Source: Gambelia wislizenii
Taxonomy: Eukaryota > Chordata > Lepidosauria > Squamata > Crotaphytidae
NCBI GenBank assembly: GCA_030847615.1
Contig: JAUMIR010000003.1
Coordinates: forward strand, 335,239,756-335,303,755
Length of the DNA stretch: 64,000 bases
Direction of reading: 5' to 3'
A program made the position numbers and the translations under genes. The notes below the pieces were generated by a model. The model searched no databases. It worked only from the letters and a program-made list of their open reading frames with translations, and was not told the origin of the DNA. This document shows, piece by piece, positions 34,661-45,421 of this stretch; within the stretch, counting starts at the first letter, position 1, and each line of letters starts with the position of its first letter.

Positions 34661-35807
34661 CTAGAATTGTTTTTCTTCACTCTTCTGATGGTTATGGTTA
34701 TGGGAATTATCATGAGTGCCTGCACTTCAATATTTTCCATGATACCACTGGAAACAACATGTGCAATTCTTTAGGACACAATGCAAATGGCAGAGTTATT
34801 ATTTCACATATCTTGTTAAATTGAGACTCTGGTGATTTATTTTGTTGATTTAATGGCCACAAAAGATGGGAATGATTACAGCTTTAATAATTCACAATAC
34901 TGCACAAAATCAACACTGTGTCATCAGCATACCTCTTGATTACAATAAACTTGATTGCATAATTTAGAAAATAGTCTGAGATCTTTTGAGAAGAATTGAA
35001 AATGTGTGATCTAAAATGATATATTTGTCTCATAAAAGCAGAGGGAGCCCAGCGTAACAACACTATATCTGTGCATTTTTATTATGCTGAAAAGCTCTTT
35101 GGAGTTTGATAACTTGCAAATGTGTTTGATACCCAAAAGGATCTTGTATGATTGTTGTTTGTTATTATTGACAGGTTTATAAGATTCCCCATTTTGTTTT
35201 CATAATATTTAAAATTGTTTTAGTACTATTTTATTCCAGTTTGCTGCCCTAATGTTACTTATAATTTGCACTGTTTTAATAGCTTGTAATCTTGTTGTAT
35301 TGTTGTTCCACTAATTACCATGTAATCTTTGGGAGAATGAATCCCTTAAAAAGAAGATTTTGACTATCTATCAAATTCATTACTGATTAGTGGTAGTGAT
35401 GGTGATGATGATTATTATCAGAGTTACAAAGTACCTAAATTTTTAAGCACTGCACAGATATTTCCAAAGAACTTGAAGCTTACACATAGACAAGCCAGGG
35501 TAGCCACCTGCTACATGTCTGGGGGCCCATTTTCTGCTTCTGGGACCCTCTAGGGGCCACAGAGACTGCCAAAAATGATAAACAAAAGAGCAGAGGAAGT
35601 TGCCAAAATTCAACTTCTGGTTTGAAAAAGGGATTTCAGCATCATTTTTTATGCTGAACAGCGCAGGTGAGGTCTGTGAGCTTTTTAGAAGATGATTTGC
35701 CACATATGGAGGCTTCTGCAAAAGACAATTTACTCCTTTTTTTTTTTTAAAGGCATTTTGGAATTCTGTGGCTTTATTTTTTGCCACCCCAGCTTACATT
35801 TTGACCT
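34661..35807. other. Intronic DNA, mostly unassigned
   Basis: AT-rich. Around 35160-35345 a phrase about ttgtattgttgttccactaa may be an old L2 3' UTR. No exon. Confidence 0.35.
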
Positions 35808-36512
35808 CTCTCTCTGGCTTTTCTTCGCAAATGAAGATTCAGGAAGGACTCATCCCGCGCTTTCTGCAAGCGCGCTGATGACTAAAAAGGCCAATCCGAG
35901 ATAAGCAGGTCCGGTTGCAATAAGCACAGCAGAAGGTCTCCTTGGGTGATGTTTTTGGGTTGTGATTCTTTCTGCGTTGTCGTTTCTCTTCAAGACTTGT
36001 TCGTCGTGAGTTCTCAAATAAGGCTGCAGCATTGTGGATAGTGCGTCTCCATGCCTCCCGATGTGAGGCCAGGGAGGACCACTGTTGGTGATCAATTTGG
36101 CCAAGCCTGAGATGTTGTTTCAGGGAGTCTTTGTATCGCTTTTTTGGAGCGCCCCTCTTACGCTGACCCATGGCGAGTTCACCGTAGAGTAGTATTTTTG
36201 GGAGGCGATGGTCCTCCATCCTAGAAACGTGCCCTGCCCAGCGCAGCTGTGTTCTCAATATCATGGCCTCAATGCTGGTGATCCCTGCTTGCTCAAGGAC
36301 AGCAACATTCGTCACATAGTCAGTCCAGTGTATATTTAGGATTGTGCGTAGACAGCGCTGATGAAAGCGCTCGAGGAGTCGTAGGTGGTGGCGATAGGTG
36401 ACCCATGTTTCAGATCCATAAAGGAGGATAGACAGTACGATGGCTCTATACACACTGATTTTTGTGCTTTGCCTCAGGTGTTTATTGCTCCAGACTCTTT
36501 TGTGAAGTATGG
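35808..36512 (-). mobile_element. 5'-truncated zinc-finger LINE (copy D)
   Basis: The best preserved C-terminus of this family: one uninterrupted frame of 204 codons (36453-35839). It contains LLYGSETWVTYRHHLRLL, QLRWAGHVSRMEDHRLPK, RGAPKKRYKDSLKQHL, and the finger CAYCNRTCLSRIGLFSHQR with C-x2-C-x12-H-x4-C-type spacing. The 3' tail lies at 35808-35830. An intact frame of this length suggests a fairly recent insertion. Confidence 0.88.
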
Positions 36513-37664
36513 CTCATAAATCAGTACTCCCAGAACTGCAGGCTTAGTTTAGAAATCTGCATATTATCAGAATGTATCCTAGGGTACCAATTTAAGTTTA
36601 AGGATGCTTTTAAGAGCCATGATGGTGGCTTGATTAGAATGGTAGCTCTTCTCAGTTGGGAGGCCTTTCTGTGTTTTTCTCTTGCTTTTAGAGTACTTGA
36701 ATCTCAATTTCCATTCCGATTCTTTTTGTTTTGTTTTTTTATTATGCTAACAATTTTGCATTGTTGGACTACTGTTGTTTACTCAGCTATCTTGGGTTAG
36801 CAAATAGTATGAACCTGAATGAATAAGAAGGTAGAAGGAGTGCTAAAGAACTGCATACTGTGATTTCTTCTGGCTCAGTATTTTATTTAGGACCATGTCT
36901 CTTTCTTTTCTTTTTTTTTCCCTGTAGGAGTCCCAAGCAGCAGTGGCAGTGAACAGAAGTTCAAGGGAACTTCTATACCTATAAATAGTTTTTTTTTTTC
37001 CTGCCCTCATATGTACACACACTGAGATAATTTCCCATTTGCAAAGGACATCTACAGGAGCTACGCATGGGGTGAATGTGTGCCCATACTTTTTATGGGT
37101 GACGGGTATACCACCACCCAATGATAGCTGCAGTGGAGGGCGGGGCTGCCTATGACTCACAAATCAGGAGGGTTTTCCTCCCACTGTTATGAAACCAAAT
37201 TGCTACTTTTATTGGACTCTTGTGTCTACCATTATATTTCACAAAATATCATAGAACAAAGAGAAATGCTTCTTTGGAAGTTTTATTTCTTCTAATCATT
37301 GTTTAAGCTTCAGCACTAATTAACAGCAGGGTGAGAAATCATTTTAATGCATTCTGTGTCTGAAAACCTCATTACCAAGAGTCAGTAGAATGCACACAAA
37401 CAACACACTAAACCTACGTATCCATTTAAATGTCACCATCGAAATGCTTCTGTATGGTTTTTAAAACATAGGAGTACAGATTATCATCTTTTCCCACTTC
37501 ATTTGCATTGTTTCAGTGGCACTCAGAGAAGTTCCAATGACATTCTCATGAGTTATGTATGGAGTCCAGTCCCCTATGCTATTCCTTATGGTGTGTCTGC
37601 TTTAAATCAAGGAAACATTAATGGGGGGGGAATCATTTTATATTATGAACATAAATGAGGCAGG
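36513..37664. other. Intronic DNA, nothing recognised
   Basis: No exon or repeat assigned. T-runs at 36908-36920 and 36989-36999. Confidence 0.45.
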
Positions 37665-37898
37665 AAAGCCAGAATGGTATAGTGATTTGAGTGTTGGATA
37701 AGAACACTGGGAAATCAGGACTTGAATCCTCCTTGGCCATTGGATGACTTTGGGCAAATCACACTCTTTCCGCAAATGGCCGCAAATGGCCACAGATGAA
37801 GGCAAGGACAAACCTCTTCTGAACAAATCTTGCCAAGTTATAGGTTCACCTTAGGGTAGCTATAAGTCGGAAATGACTTGAAGGCACATGACAACAAA
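37665..37898 (+). repeat. Sauria-type SINE
   Basis: Head aagccagaatggtatagtga, B-box remnant gacttgaatcct, body ttggatgactttgggcaaat, tail aggttcaccttagggtagct and ggaaatgacttgaaggcaca. A short internal duplication (ccgcaaatgg twice at 37770-37790) is particular to this copy. Confidence 0.85.
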
Positions 37899-38282
37899 AT
37901 GGGGCAGATCCTTTCTGTTCAATCACATCTCCCTGTAAAAACTACCTCATTTTTCCAAGTCACATTGTTGCTGTCCCAGTCTGCCAGTTTGGGGGATGCA
38001 GTTCACCACCTCACCTTCAGCTACATTTCTCCTGGAAAAGTGCATTACACAGCAGCCTAACAGCACCAGGGGATCTTTTACCCATTGTAGATTCTTTATC
38101 AGTGCAAGGAGGATGGGACTCACCTTTGAGCCACTAATTTCTAATTGCACACTACGATACTCAAGCCCTGCTAGCACAGTCACTTACATAGTAATGACTG
38201 GGAGTAGACATGGGAGTATCTTCAGAGTAAAATATCATCATCATCTGGAGAAAATGAGACAATGGTTTTCATCTCCTGTAGG

Positions 38283-38412
38283 AACTCATTTACTCTCTCT
38301 GTGTGTGTGTGTGTGTAACTTCAAGTAGCCTGTCAACTTATAGTGACCCCATGAATTTCATCGGGTTTTCTTAGGCAAGGAATATGCAGAGGTGGTTTTA
38401 CCAGTTCCTTCA
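38283..38412 (-). repeat. Bov-B-tailed SINE fragment with (GT)n
   Basis: After a GT run (38301-38316) comes the antisense SINE tail: aacttcaagtagcctgtcaa, tagtgaccccatgaatttca and ttcttaggcaaggaatatgc. These words match the left parts of 18270-18482 and 53108-53345. The 5S head is missing. Confidence 0.7.
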
Positions 38413-38639
38413 TCATTTATTACTTATATGTAAATTGCCAGTCACTAGGATAGTTAAAGGGGACATGGTGTTAGCTGCAAGTTTCAGTCTAATAAATCTT
38501 ATTCTTTAGCAATTGGTCATGTTGCAAAGACTTATCTCTACTTAGGGAGCATACATGTGTGTGCTAAATAAGGTATAGTTTCTAGGCCTACCTTCTCAAA
38601 AGCGGAGTCAAATGTGATGGATACTTACATCACAGGAGT

Positions 38640-38850
38640 GTTTTTATAGGTGGCTTAACTTGACTTTTAATTGGTATGGATTGTATTTTTATCACCTTAT
38701 TACAATTTAATTGCCTCTTAACTGTTTTAAATTCTTGTTTTTAATATATTGTTTATTTGATTGCTTTTTAAAACCTTTAAACTGTATTTGGCTCTAATGT
38801 GTATTCCCGTAATGGGGGAAAGGTGTGATATAAATAAAATAAAAACACTT
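38640..38850 (+). repeat. L2-type 3' UTR
   Basis: It ends in gtgatataaataaaataaaa after cccgtaatgggggaaagg, the standard shape of an L2 terminus in this window (compare 25940-26108). Confidence 0.55.
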
Positions 38851-40378
38851 ATGTGGCTGAGGGTGGAAAAATAAGGTCCACAGCAAACATGGAACATGAA
38901 TATAATCCATAGCAGATACAACTGCTGGAACTTTTAAAGATAATATCAATTCTTTTATTTCCTAGGTTTGCCTGTAACATGAGGTATATATATTTTCATC
39001 AAATACTATAATTGATTCTTATCATCACCACCATTATCATTGTCAGCAGCAGCAGCAGCAGGACCATCACCAATTCCACTATCCCACCTTTTAAAACTAA
39101 AACTGGGACTTAAGGCAGCTTACAAAAATCAAAACAGGGAATATAATGAAAACATTGGACCATGATGAAGCTAGGAAGCTGTACTATTCCAAACCAAATT
39201 CCAGTGTATCCCAGGATAGTAAAATGTATCAAAACAAAGCTCAAGGGTGGTATAAGAAGAAGGACATTTATCTCTTTTCCCCTTAATCTGTTGTTGTTGT
39301 CGTTGTCAAAAAGACATGTGGGACTTTTTACCCCAGTGTGTTAACTGTGGAGTCACCTCATGCAACAAATCAATAGACTTCTCAGGGTAGTTTGTTTGTT
39401 TGTTTGTTTCAGGTTTTTTTTCTTTTGTTTTGTTTTCTGTGTGGGCATTTAAAGATGCTTCCCTGGATCAGAATTGGCTGGTACATGTATACTTCAACAT
39501 ATTGCATTGGTTGAGACAATAAAGCATTCCAGTTGCATAAATAAAAAAATAGATTTCTTGGGATATTTTATGTTCTAGGCTTTTTTAGATACAGGAAAAG
39601 CTGCAAATGGCTGGCATTTGTTTACTAGTGACAGTGCTCTGGAACTGGAATGGGAATCATGTAAACCTCCAGATGTTATTAGACTGCAGCACCTAACATT
39701 CTTCATCACTGGCAATGCTAGCTAGGACTACGTGGAGTTGCAGCCCAACAACATCTGGAGGGCTGTGTGATTCCCACCTCTGTTCTATAAGACTTATTGT
39801 TGTACACCTATTTCTGTGTAAATTCTACCATGAAAAGCACACTACTTTTTAAACTGACCTTTTATAACACCACTGTTCTGACAGACCTATACCCTTTCAT
39901 TAGCCATGTGTGTGGCACTTCAGAGCCACATTTTTATTAAGAGTGTTATATCGGTCATGAACTCACTCCTTGAGTGGCAGGGGAGAAGAGACTGTCATCT
40001 TCTTAACCAAAGTTGAATCAAATGACATTCAGTGACCTGACAGAGACTCCATTAAAGCCATGCTAATGATCAAAACACTGCCAAACCAACATTTGGTTTG
40101 GTTTTCATAGAGAAGTGGTGTAATGTTGGCAAAGCAAAGTGTCTGCCCACCACACCCCCTGTCACTGAAATTGTGACATTATTAATGTGAATCAATGTGC
40201 AGACAATTACAAAACATGTACTGTACAAGGCACTTTGGCCAGACTTATGAATTTAGTATCAAAGTATGCAGAGAAATGAAATCAGACTCTATCTTCCACA
40301 TGTTTGCCTTTACACAAGTAAAAATACCAAAGGCATAAAACTGGACTTGAATGCATTGTACTTTTTCTTATCTTTCAG
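38851..40378. other. Intron upstream of the first visible STARD13 exon
   Basis: It contains an (agc)n run near 39045-39062, a (gttt)n run near 39390-39412, a short L2-like antisense tail near 39065-39130 and a palindromic MITE at 39655-39785. I looked here for a start exon of a short STARD13 form and did not find one. Confidence 0.5.
39655..39785. repeat. Short palindromic MITE (gggaatca ends)
   Basis: The ends gggaatcatgtaaacctcca and ggagggctgtgtgattccc are inverted, with paired inner words cagatgttattagactgca and gcagcccaacaacatctg. A half-copy lies at 55535-55612. Confidence 0.65.
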
Positions 40379-40450
40379 AAATTGAAGCAAAGGAAGCCTG
40401 TGACTGGTTGCGAGCTGCTGGGTTCCCACAATATGCCCAACTGTATGAAG
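40379..40450 (+). CDS. STARD13: STARD13 internal exon, first part of SAM domain
   Basis: This 72 nt exon encodes 23 full codons beginning IEAKEACDWLRAAG and ending QLYE, the start of the SAM domain of the DLC family of RhoGAPs. An AG acceptor after a pyrimidine tract (40360-40376) precedes it and a GTACGT donor follows at 40451. It enters with two bases completing a codon begun upstream and leaves with one base (g), which joins the next exon to make Asp. The downstream exons decide for STARD13 rather than the paralogues DLC1 and STARD8. STARD13 acts as a GTPase-activating protein for RhoA/Cdc42; its SAM domain is a helical protein- and lipid-interaction module. The preceding exon was not found. 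The open frame upstream of the acceptor has no support as an alternative start. Confidence 0.95.
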
Positions 40451-43002
40451 GTACGTTCTGCAGACAGGCCAGTGCCTGCTCCTCATTTGATGCATTGCGG
40501 GAGAGGGTTTGCAGGGAAGGGTGTTGTGTGAGCTGCAGGAGTTTAACTAGGGTTGGCCTTAGCTCCTGTTTGGTACAATAGGAGGCTATTATCCCTTTGC
40601 ATTTTTAAATTAGATTCAGCTACTAATGTTCTCAGTTTTTTAAAATCAAACAAAGGAAGACACTATCATGTCTGCCTCCGGCAACAACATATCTTGGCCT
40701 AGCCCTGGCTTCAGCAGTATACAGGCATTCCCATCTTTCAAAGTACTCAGAACAAAATGTTTTGATGTCAGTCTACTTCAGAGCAAACTGCAATGAAGGG
40801 CTAGAGAAAGATCAGCTTTGCAGTTTGAGCTGCTTCTGGACCTGACTTTATTGGATAAGGCAGTAACTGCTGTGGCCAGGAGTACCAGTGCATAGCTTTG
40901 TTTAGTGCATCCATTTTGCTAGAAAAGGAAGGACTGGGCATTGCCACATTTGCCTGGCCACATCCAGATTCTGGTCAAAAGTGAACTGAAATTACCTCTC
41001 CCTGGGCAGTTGGCAAATCTGCCAGTTTTGCTTTCTCCTATGTTCACATATTGTAAATTTTGGTAAATTCTGGTCAAAAATGAACTGAACTGAAATGAAA
41101 TTTTCATCCATCCCCAAATCTCCATTGGTTGCCCTACCAGTTATTTCCTAGCACAATTCAAAATGCTTGTTTCTTACCAATAAGCCCTAAATCCCTTGGG
41201 ACATTTGGAAATCCTGCTTTCTCCCGCATGAGTCACTGTACAATGGTGTAGTGGAGCTAAGGCATATAGGATCAAAGCAGCAGTGTTTTGTTTTGCTTTT
41301 AATTAGAAGGCATCAGGTTCTACTCTTCTCAGGTTCTTCTTTTCCCTCTGAGGGTAGCTGCAATCCTCCCAATAACTTGGGGAAAGTGGATTTGTCATGA
41401 AGCAATGAGCAGTTGTGAGAAATTTCTCTTGGAATGTATAGTATTTTGAGTTTATTGGAATTGGAGAGGGATTGAAAAGGCTTGGAGTCTTCTAGAAAAA
41501 AAATGCATTGAGTTTTGAGTACAGGGGAAATAAGGGTTAACTTTAAGAAAGACACCTGGATCCTTAACCAAAGAGAGAGAAACTGGACAAGATGTCATCC
41601 ATGCAATTCACAATTGTGTGAGTGACTTTTGAAAATTAATAGGAGACACAGGGGAACCATTTGGATTGGGATCATGGTACAGAGGGGAGGGCATGTTTGT
41701 CCTTTGCTACAGTTCCAATCCAGATTGGCTGAGGTGTACCTGCAGTTTGCATAGGAAGAAAGGCTCCTACTTGTACTGATGGAAGCTCTGTTTCTAACAC
41801 AGGATCCTAACCTGCATCTGGACTTCCATGGCAGGCAAAGGGTTCATCTTCATGAGCCAGGATACAACAGCTCCACACCAGTATATCCCAGCCACAGATC
41901 TGGGAGGAAGTCCTGATGGGCACACCACCATTTTTCTTGTTGACTCAGAAGGCAGGAAGGGGGCCTACAACATGTGACCGAGGCCCACTGCATGTGACCA
42001 ATCTTGGTCACATGTTATGGGGCTCCTTCCTGCCTTCTGGGACAGCCAGGGAGACCACAGCAATAGTGAGGGCCAGCCTGCATGGACAGGCTCCTGCAGA
42101 CATGCTGGGTCCGATCTGTTTTTTGCCAGCAATAACAGAGTAAACCAGGTATTTTATTTTATTTTTAATGTTCTATCGGGCCACACCCTGCCTTCTCCCC
42201 ATTCTGAGCCCCATATCTGCCCCAGGGGTGGTGAGGACTGCCCAGGGGCAGAATGGGGCAAATGCCCTGCATCGCCAGGACTGCAGGGCTCTGAAACAGG
42301 GGCAAGATGAGTATTTTGCCCATCTAGACAAGCCCAAAGTTTTAAAACACCAGTCTTCCCCACCATTGACAGAGTCCCATTCCAAATCAGCCTCATGCCT
42401 TCCGTTCATATACAGTAGTTGCTAATTGCATGAATGGCATTTTGCCTAATTTGATCCTGTGTCACAAATGTCAACACTCTGTTTATTACAATATCATTGT
42501 CTGAGAAGCCCTTTTGTTTCATACATTTGGTGAAAAAGGAGCACATACTGTACTTCTAAGCAGTTTAAAAACACCGTGTAACATTTACGATGGTAATGTT
42601 GTATTTTTGTTAGCTGCTTTGGGTCTATTTAATAAAGTGAGGAAACTAAGGAGTAAATGCAATAAAATAATGATAAATAAATTACCTATATGCGCTCAAG
42701 TTATTTTATGTATCTTTTTATACGGAAAGGTTTTGTATAGCATCATTGCCTTCCTTTCAGTCAAGACAACAAGAAAGCATTCAAAGGTGCCATTGCAGAG
42801 CAGATGGCCTTACTGCCTGTTGGAGTAATAAACATTAACTCTTTAGTACTGATCAGAATCTTGTTAGAAGATTGAAAAACGACCCTTCTGATGTCTTTTT
42901 ATATTCAAAATATGACATGTTGGCTTTCATTTAGTTGACAGTTCTTAAGTGTTCATTCTAGCTGAAAGAAGAAACTGTATTATTCAAAATAATATTGTGG
43001 GG
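40451..43002. other. Intron of STARD13, first part
   Basis: Mostly unassigned. Positions about 41930-42110 resemble 51895-52045 (shared words: caacatgtgac, ctgcatgtgacca, agccagggaga), so an unnamed dispersed repeat is present. The GC-rich open frames at 42154-42425 are not convincing genes. Confidence 0.5.
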
Positions 43003-43735
43003 GGATTCTGGTTGTAGATTTTCCTTGTGTTTTTTCTGGGCTGTGAGGCCATGTTCTGGAATAGTTTCTTTCTGATGCTTCGCCTGCATTTGTGGCTGGC
43101 ATCTTCAGAGAATGGTTGGGTAGAAGTGTATGTGGAGTTTATGTGCTGTGAACCCCTGCTGGGGAGGATATGTAAATTTGTGTAATTGAATGGTTAGTTT
43201 CTGGGTATAGAAATGCAAGGTTCATTACTGTCTGTTTGGCTAATGGTTGGTTGATGGACCATTATCTGCTGGAACTCCCCCTGTCCCTGGGTGGAATTCC
43301 TTTGTAAGTGTTGAGTTTTGATTCTATTGTATTTCAAAACTGGGAGCCAGATTTTGTTTACTTTTAAGGTTTCTTCTTTCCTGTTTTGAAATACAGTAGA
43401 ATCAAAACTCAACACTTACAAAAGAATTCCACCCAGGGACATGGGGATTCCCAGCAGATAATGGCCTATCAACCAACCATTAGCCAAATAGACACTAATC
43501 AGCCTTGCATTTCTATGCCCAGAAACTAACCATTCACTCCCCAACAGGGGTTCACAGCACATAAACTCCACACACACACCTACACAACCATTCTCTGAGG
43601 ATGCCAGCCACAGATGCAGGCGAAATGTCAGAAAGAAACGATTCCAGAACACGGCCTCACAGCCCGGAAAAAAAAAACATGGAAAATCAATGGATGCCGG
43701 CCGTGAAAGCCTTCGACTTCACGGATTCTGGTTGT
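43003..43735. mobile_element. 707 bp foldback with 13 bp target duplication
   Basis: The word ggattctggttgt stands at both sides (43003-43015 and 43723-43735). Between them, the left arm (43016-43340) is the inverse of the right arm (43383 to about 43690), separated by a loop of about 42 nt. Pairing is high throughout, for example ggtggaattcctttgtaagt against acttacaaaagaattccacc. Only the right arm carries a unique terminal segment, gccggccgtgaaagccttcg. Two head-to-head copies of one retroelement end, as in twin priming or Penelope-like insertion, would produce this. The family itself is a guess. Confidence 0.85.
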
Positions 43736-43825
43736 GTTTGCATTTTCATCTGAAAGTACATCCAGAGTCTCTAGGAATGAAGGAAGTTTTTCCCACTCGG
43801 TTAAGAAGTGTTTCTTCTCTTGTAG

Positions 43826-43907
43826 ATTCCCAGTTTCCTATTGACATTGCTGCTGTAAAGAAAGATCATGATTTTCTTGACAAGGATCTTGTAGAACCTC
43901 TTTGTAG
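43826..43907 (+). CDS. STARD13: STARD13 internal exon, second part of SAM domain
   Basis: This 82 nt exon follows the acceptor ttgtag (43820-43825) and ends at a GTAAAG donor (43908). The coded peptide starts SQFPIDIAAVKKDHDFLDKD and ends LVEPLC, the middle and C-terminal helices of a DLC-family SAM domain. The phase (one base brought in from the previous exon, two bases left over at the end) matches both neighbours exactly. The acceptor lies only 104 bp downstream of a 707 bp foldback transposon, so the polypyrimidine tract sits next to strongly structured intronic RNA. No stop or frameshift is present. The assignment is secure at family level and good at gene level. Confidence 0.95.
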
Positions 43908-45227
43908 GTAAAGTGTTTCTCCTTTTTGACACTATTAATTTTATACTTTATATTAAAATGCCTGCTTGCCCCATCCTCCGTGATGCTGATCACAGCTTGC
44001 TGCTTTTTAAATGTAATTGATTACTCATTATTAGGAAAGTGAGATATTACTAATGCATACTAATGTGCTAATTTAAAAAATATACAAAAATGGCCCAAAT
44101 CACCCAAATGACCACCCCAAGAGCAACATTTCAGGAATGATAAAGAAACATTACTCATTACACTAGAAACTTTAGTGATGTCCCCAGTGTGTTATTTTGC
44201 AAAAAGACACTCATTATGCTCTTATCACCATCACTGTCCCAAAGTAACATGTTACAAGAACCTCCTTCATTATTTCCAAGCTTTGGGAGCAACAGGCAGA
44301 AGATGGATCAGGACCAGGTACAGAGACACAGGGACACCGCAGATAATTTCCTGATTCGGGATCCTGCCCCCCAAAAAAGTGGGGATTATTCTTTCTACTT
44401 ATTTATTTATTATTTCCCTAACAACATTCCTTTTGAAGTTGGTGATGAAGCTAAAAACTTAATTGCAAGTGATGTTTATGATGTTTTCAGCAATCATGTT
44501 GTGTAAATTTTAAAATTAAACACCAGATGAGCCCCTTGTTCCATTGTACCAAAACCTCAGTATGTAGAAAAGTGAAGTTTAAACTTTCCTTTATACATCA
44601 CAGCCATAATTTCCCTCTATGGGCATAGAATCTCATTGATGTCAATATGAGCTTTCCTCTAATGCTGTGTGCCACAGCAGGATCAAATTTCATGGAGAGT
44701 GTGAAAGAAAAGGAAGGTCTTAAATCATTCCTTCCTTCCCTTCTGCAATCTTGATAACAATCCTGCATGACCACCAATATGCATCTGGTATTTAATTTTA
44801 AAACAACACAGGCAGTGTTATTGCTAATCACATTAACATCACATGTAAACCCGAACTACTGGTCAGTGGAAATTCCTGTTTGTGAGCCAGAGCATCTTCC
44901 AAACAGCTGCAAGACCCAAGGAGAGATTTGGAGCAGAGAAGGGGTGAGCAGGAGGAGAACATTTAATCTTCCCACCTTTTATGTGCAATGTTTTCTGCCC
45001 GTACTCCCACCCCTTTCCACAATCCAGGGTTGCAGGTATGTGCTTGCCACATTATAGGAGAAATCAGCCGTAGACTGAGAATTGTGAGGGGAGAGAAAGC
45101 AGTAGGTGGCAGTAAAGGAAGCAGTACCTTTCAACTACCACTACTCTTGTGGAAAGCAGATCGTCCCTCCTCAGAAGTTGTAGAAGTTTAACTGAGACCT
45201 AAAATATGGCCTAAGATAAGTTAAGCT
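43908..45227. other. Intron of STARD13, unassigned part
   Basis: No exon or clear repeat. The short open frames are unconvincing. Confidence 0.45.
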
Positions 45228-45421
45228 TACCATTCCACCCTGAACACATACCCAATTTCATATGATTTTGGAAGCTAAGCAGGTTGGTCCTTGTTAATAC
45301 TTGGATGGTAGACTGCCAAGGCTTGGAAAGAATCTTGCCTAAAATCTTGAAGAACCATCTACTGGGTGATATGGACCGATTTCCTGACTCAGTACAAGCA
45401 GATTGCTATGTTCTTATGTTC
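45228..45421 (+). repeat. 5S-rRNA-derived SINE with a different tail
   Basis: The head (about 45230-45330) aligns with 5S rRNA: ttccaccctgaacacatacc, ggaagctaagcaggttgg (A box) and acttggatggtagactgcc (C box). The tail, gggtgatatggaccgatttc then ctgactcagtacaagcagat and tatgttcttatgtt, is unlike the Bov-B tail at 18270-18482 and 53108-53345. It looks CR1-like. Confidence 0.75.

Noticed and set aside
38301..38316. GT runs here and at 50303-50321 as regulatory Z-DNA sites
   Set aside because: Ordinary short microsatellites with no other supporting sequence.
45230..45330. 5S rRNA gene
   Set aside because: Only a diverged 5S-like segment fused to a SINE body is present, with changes in the C box and no terminator T-run.
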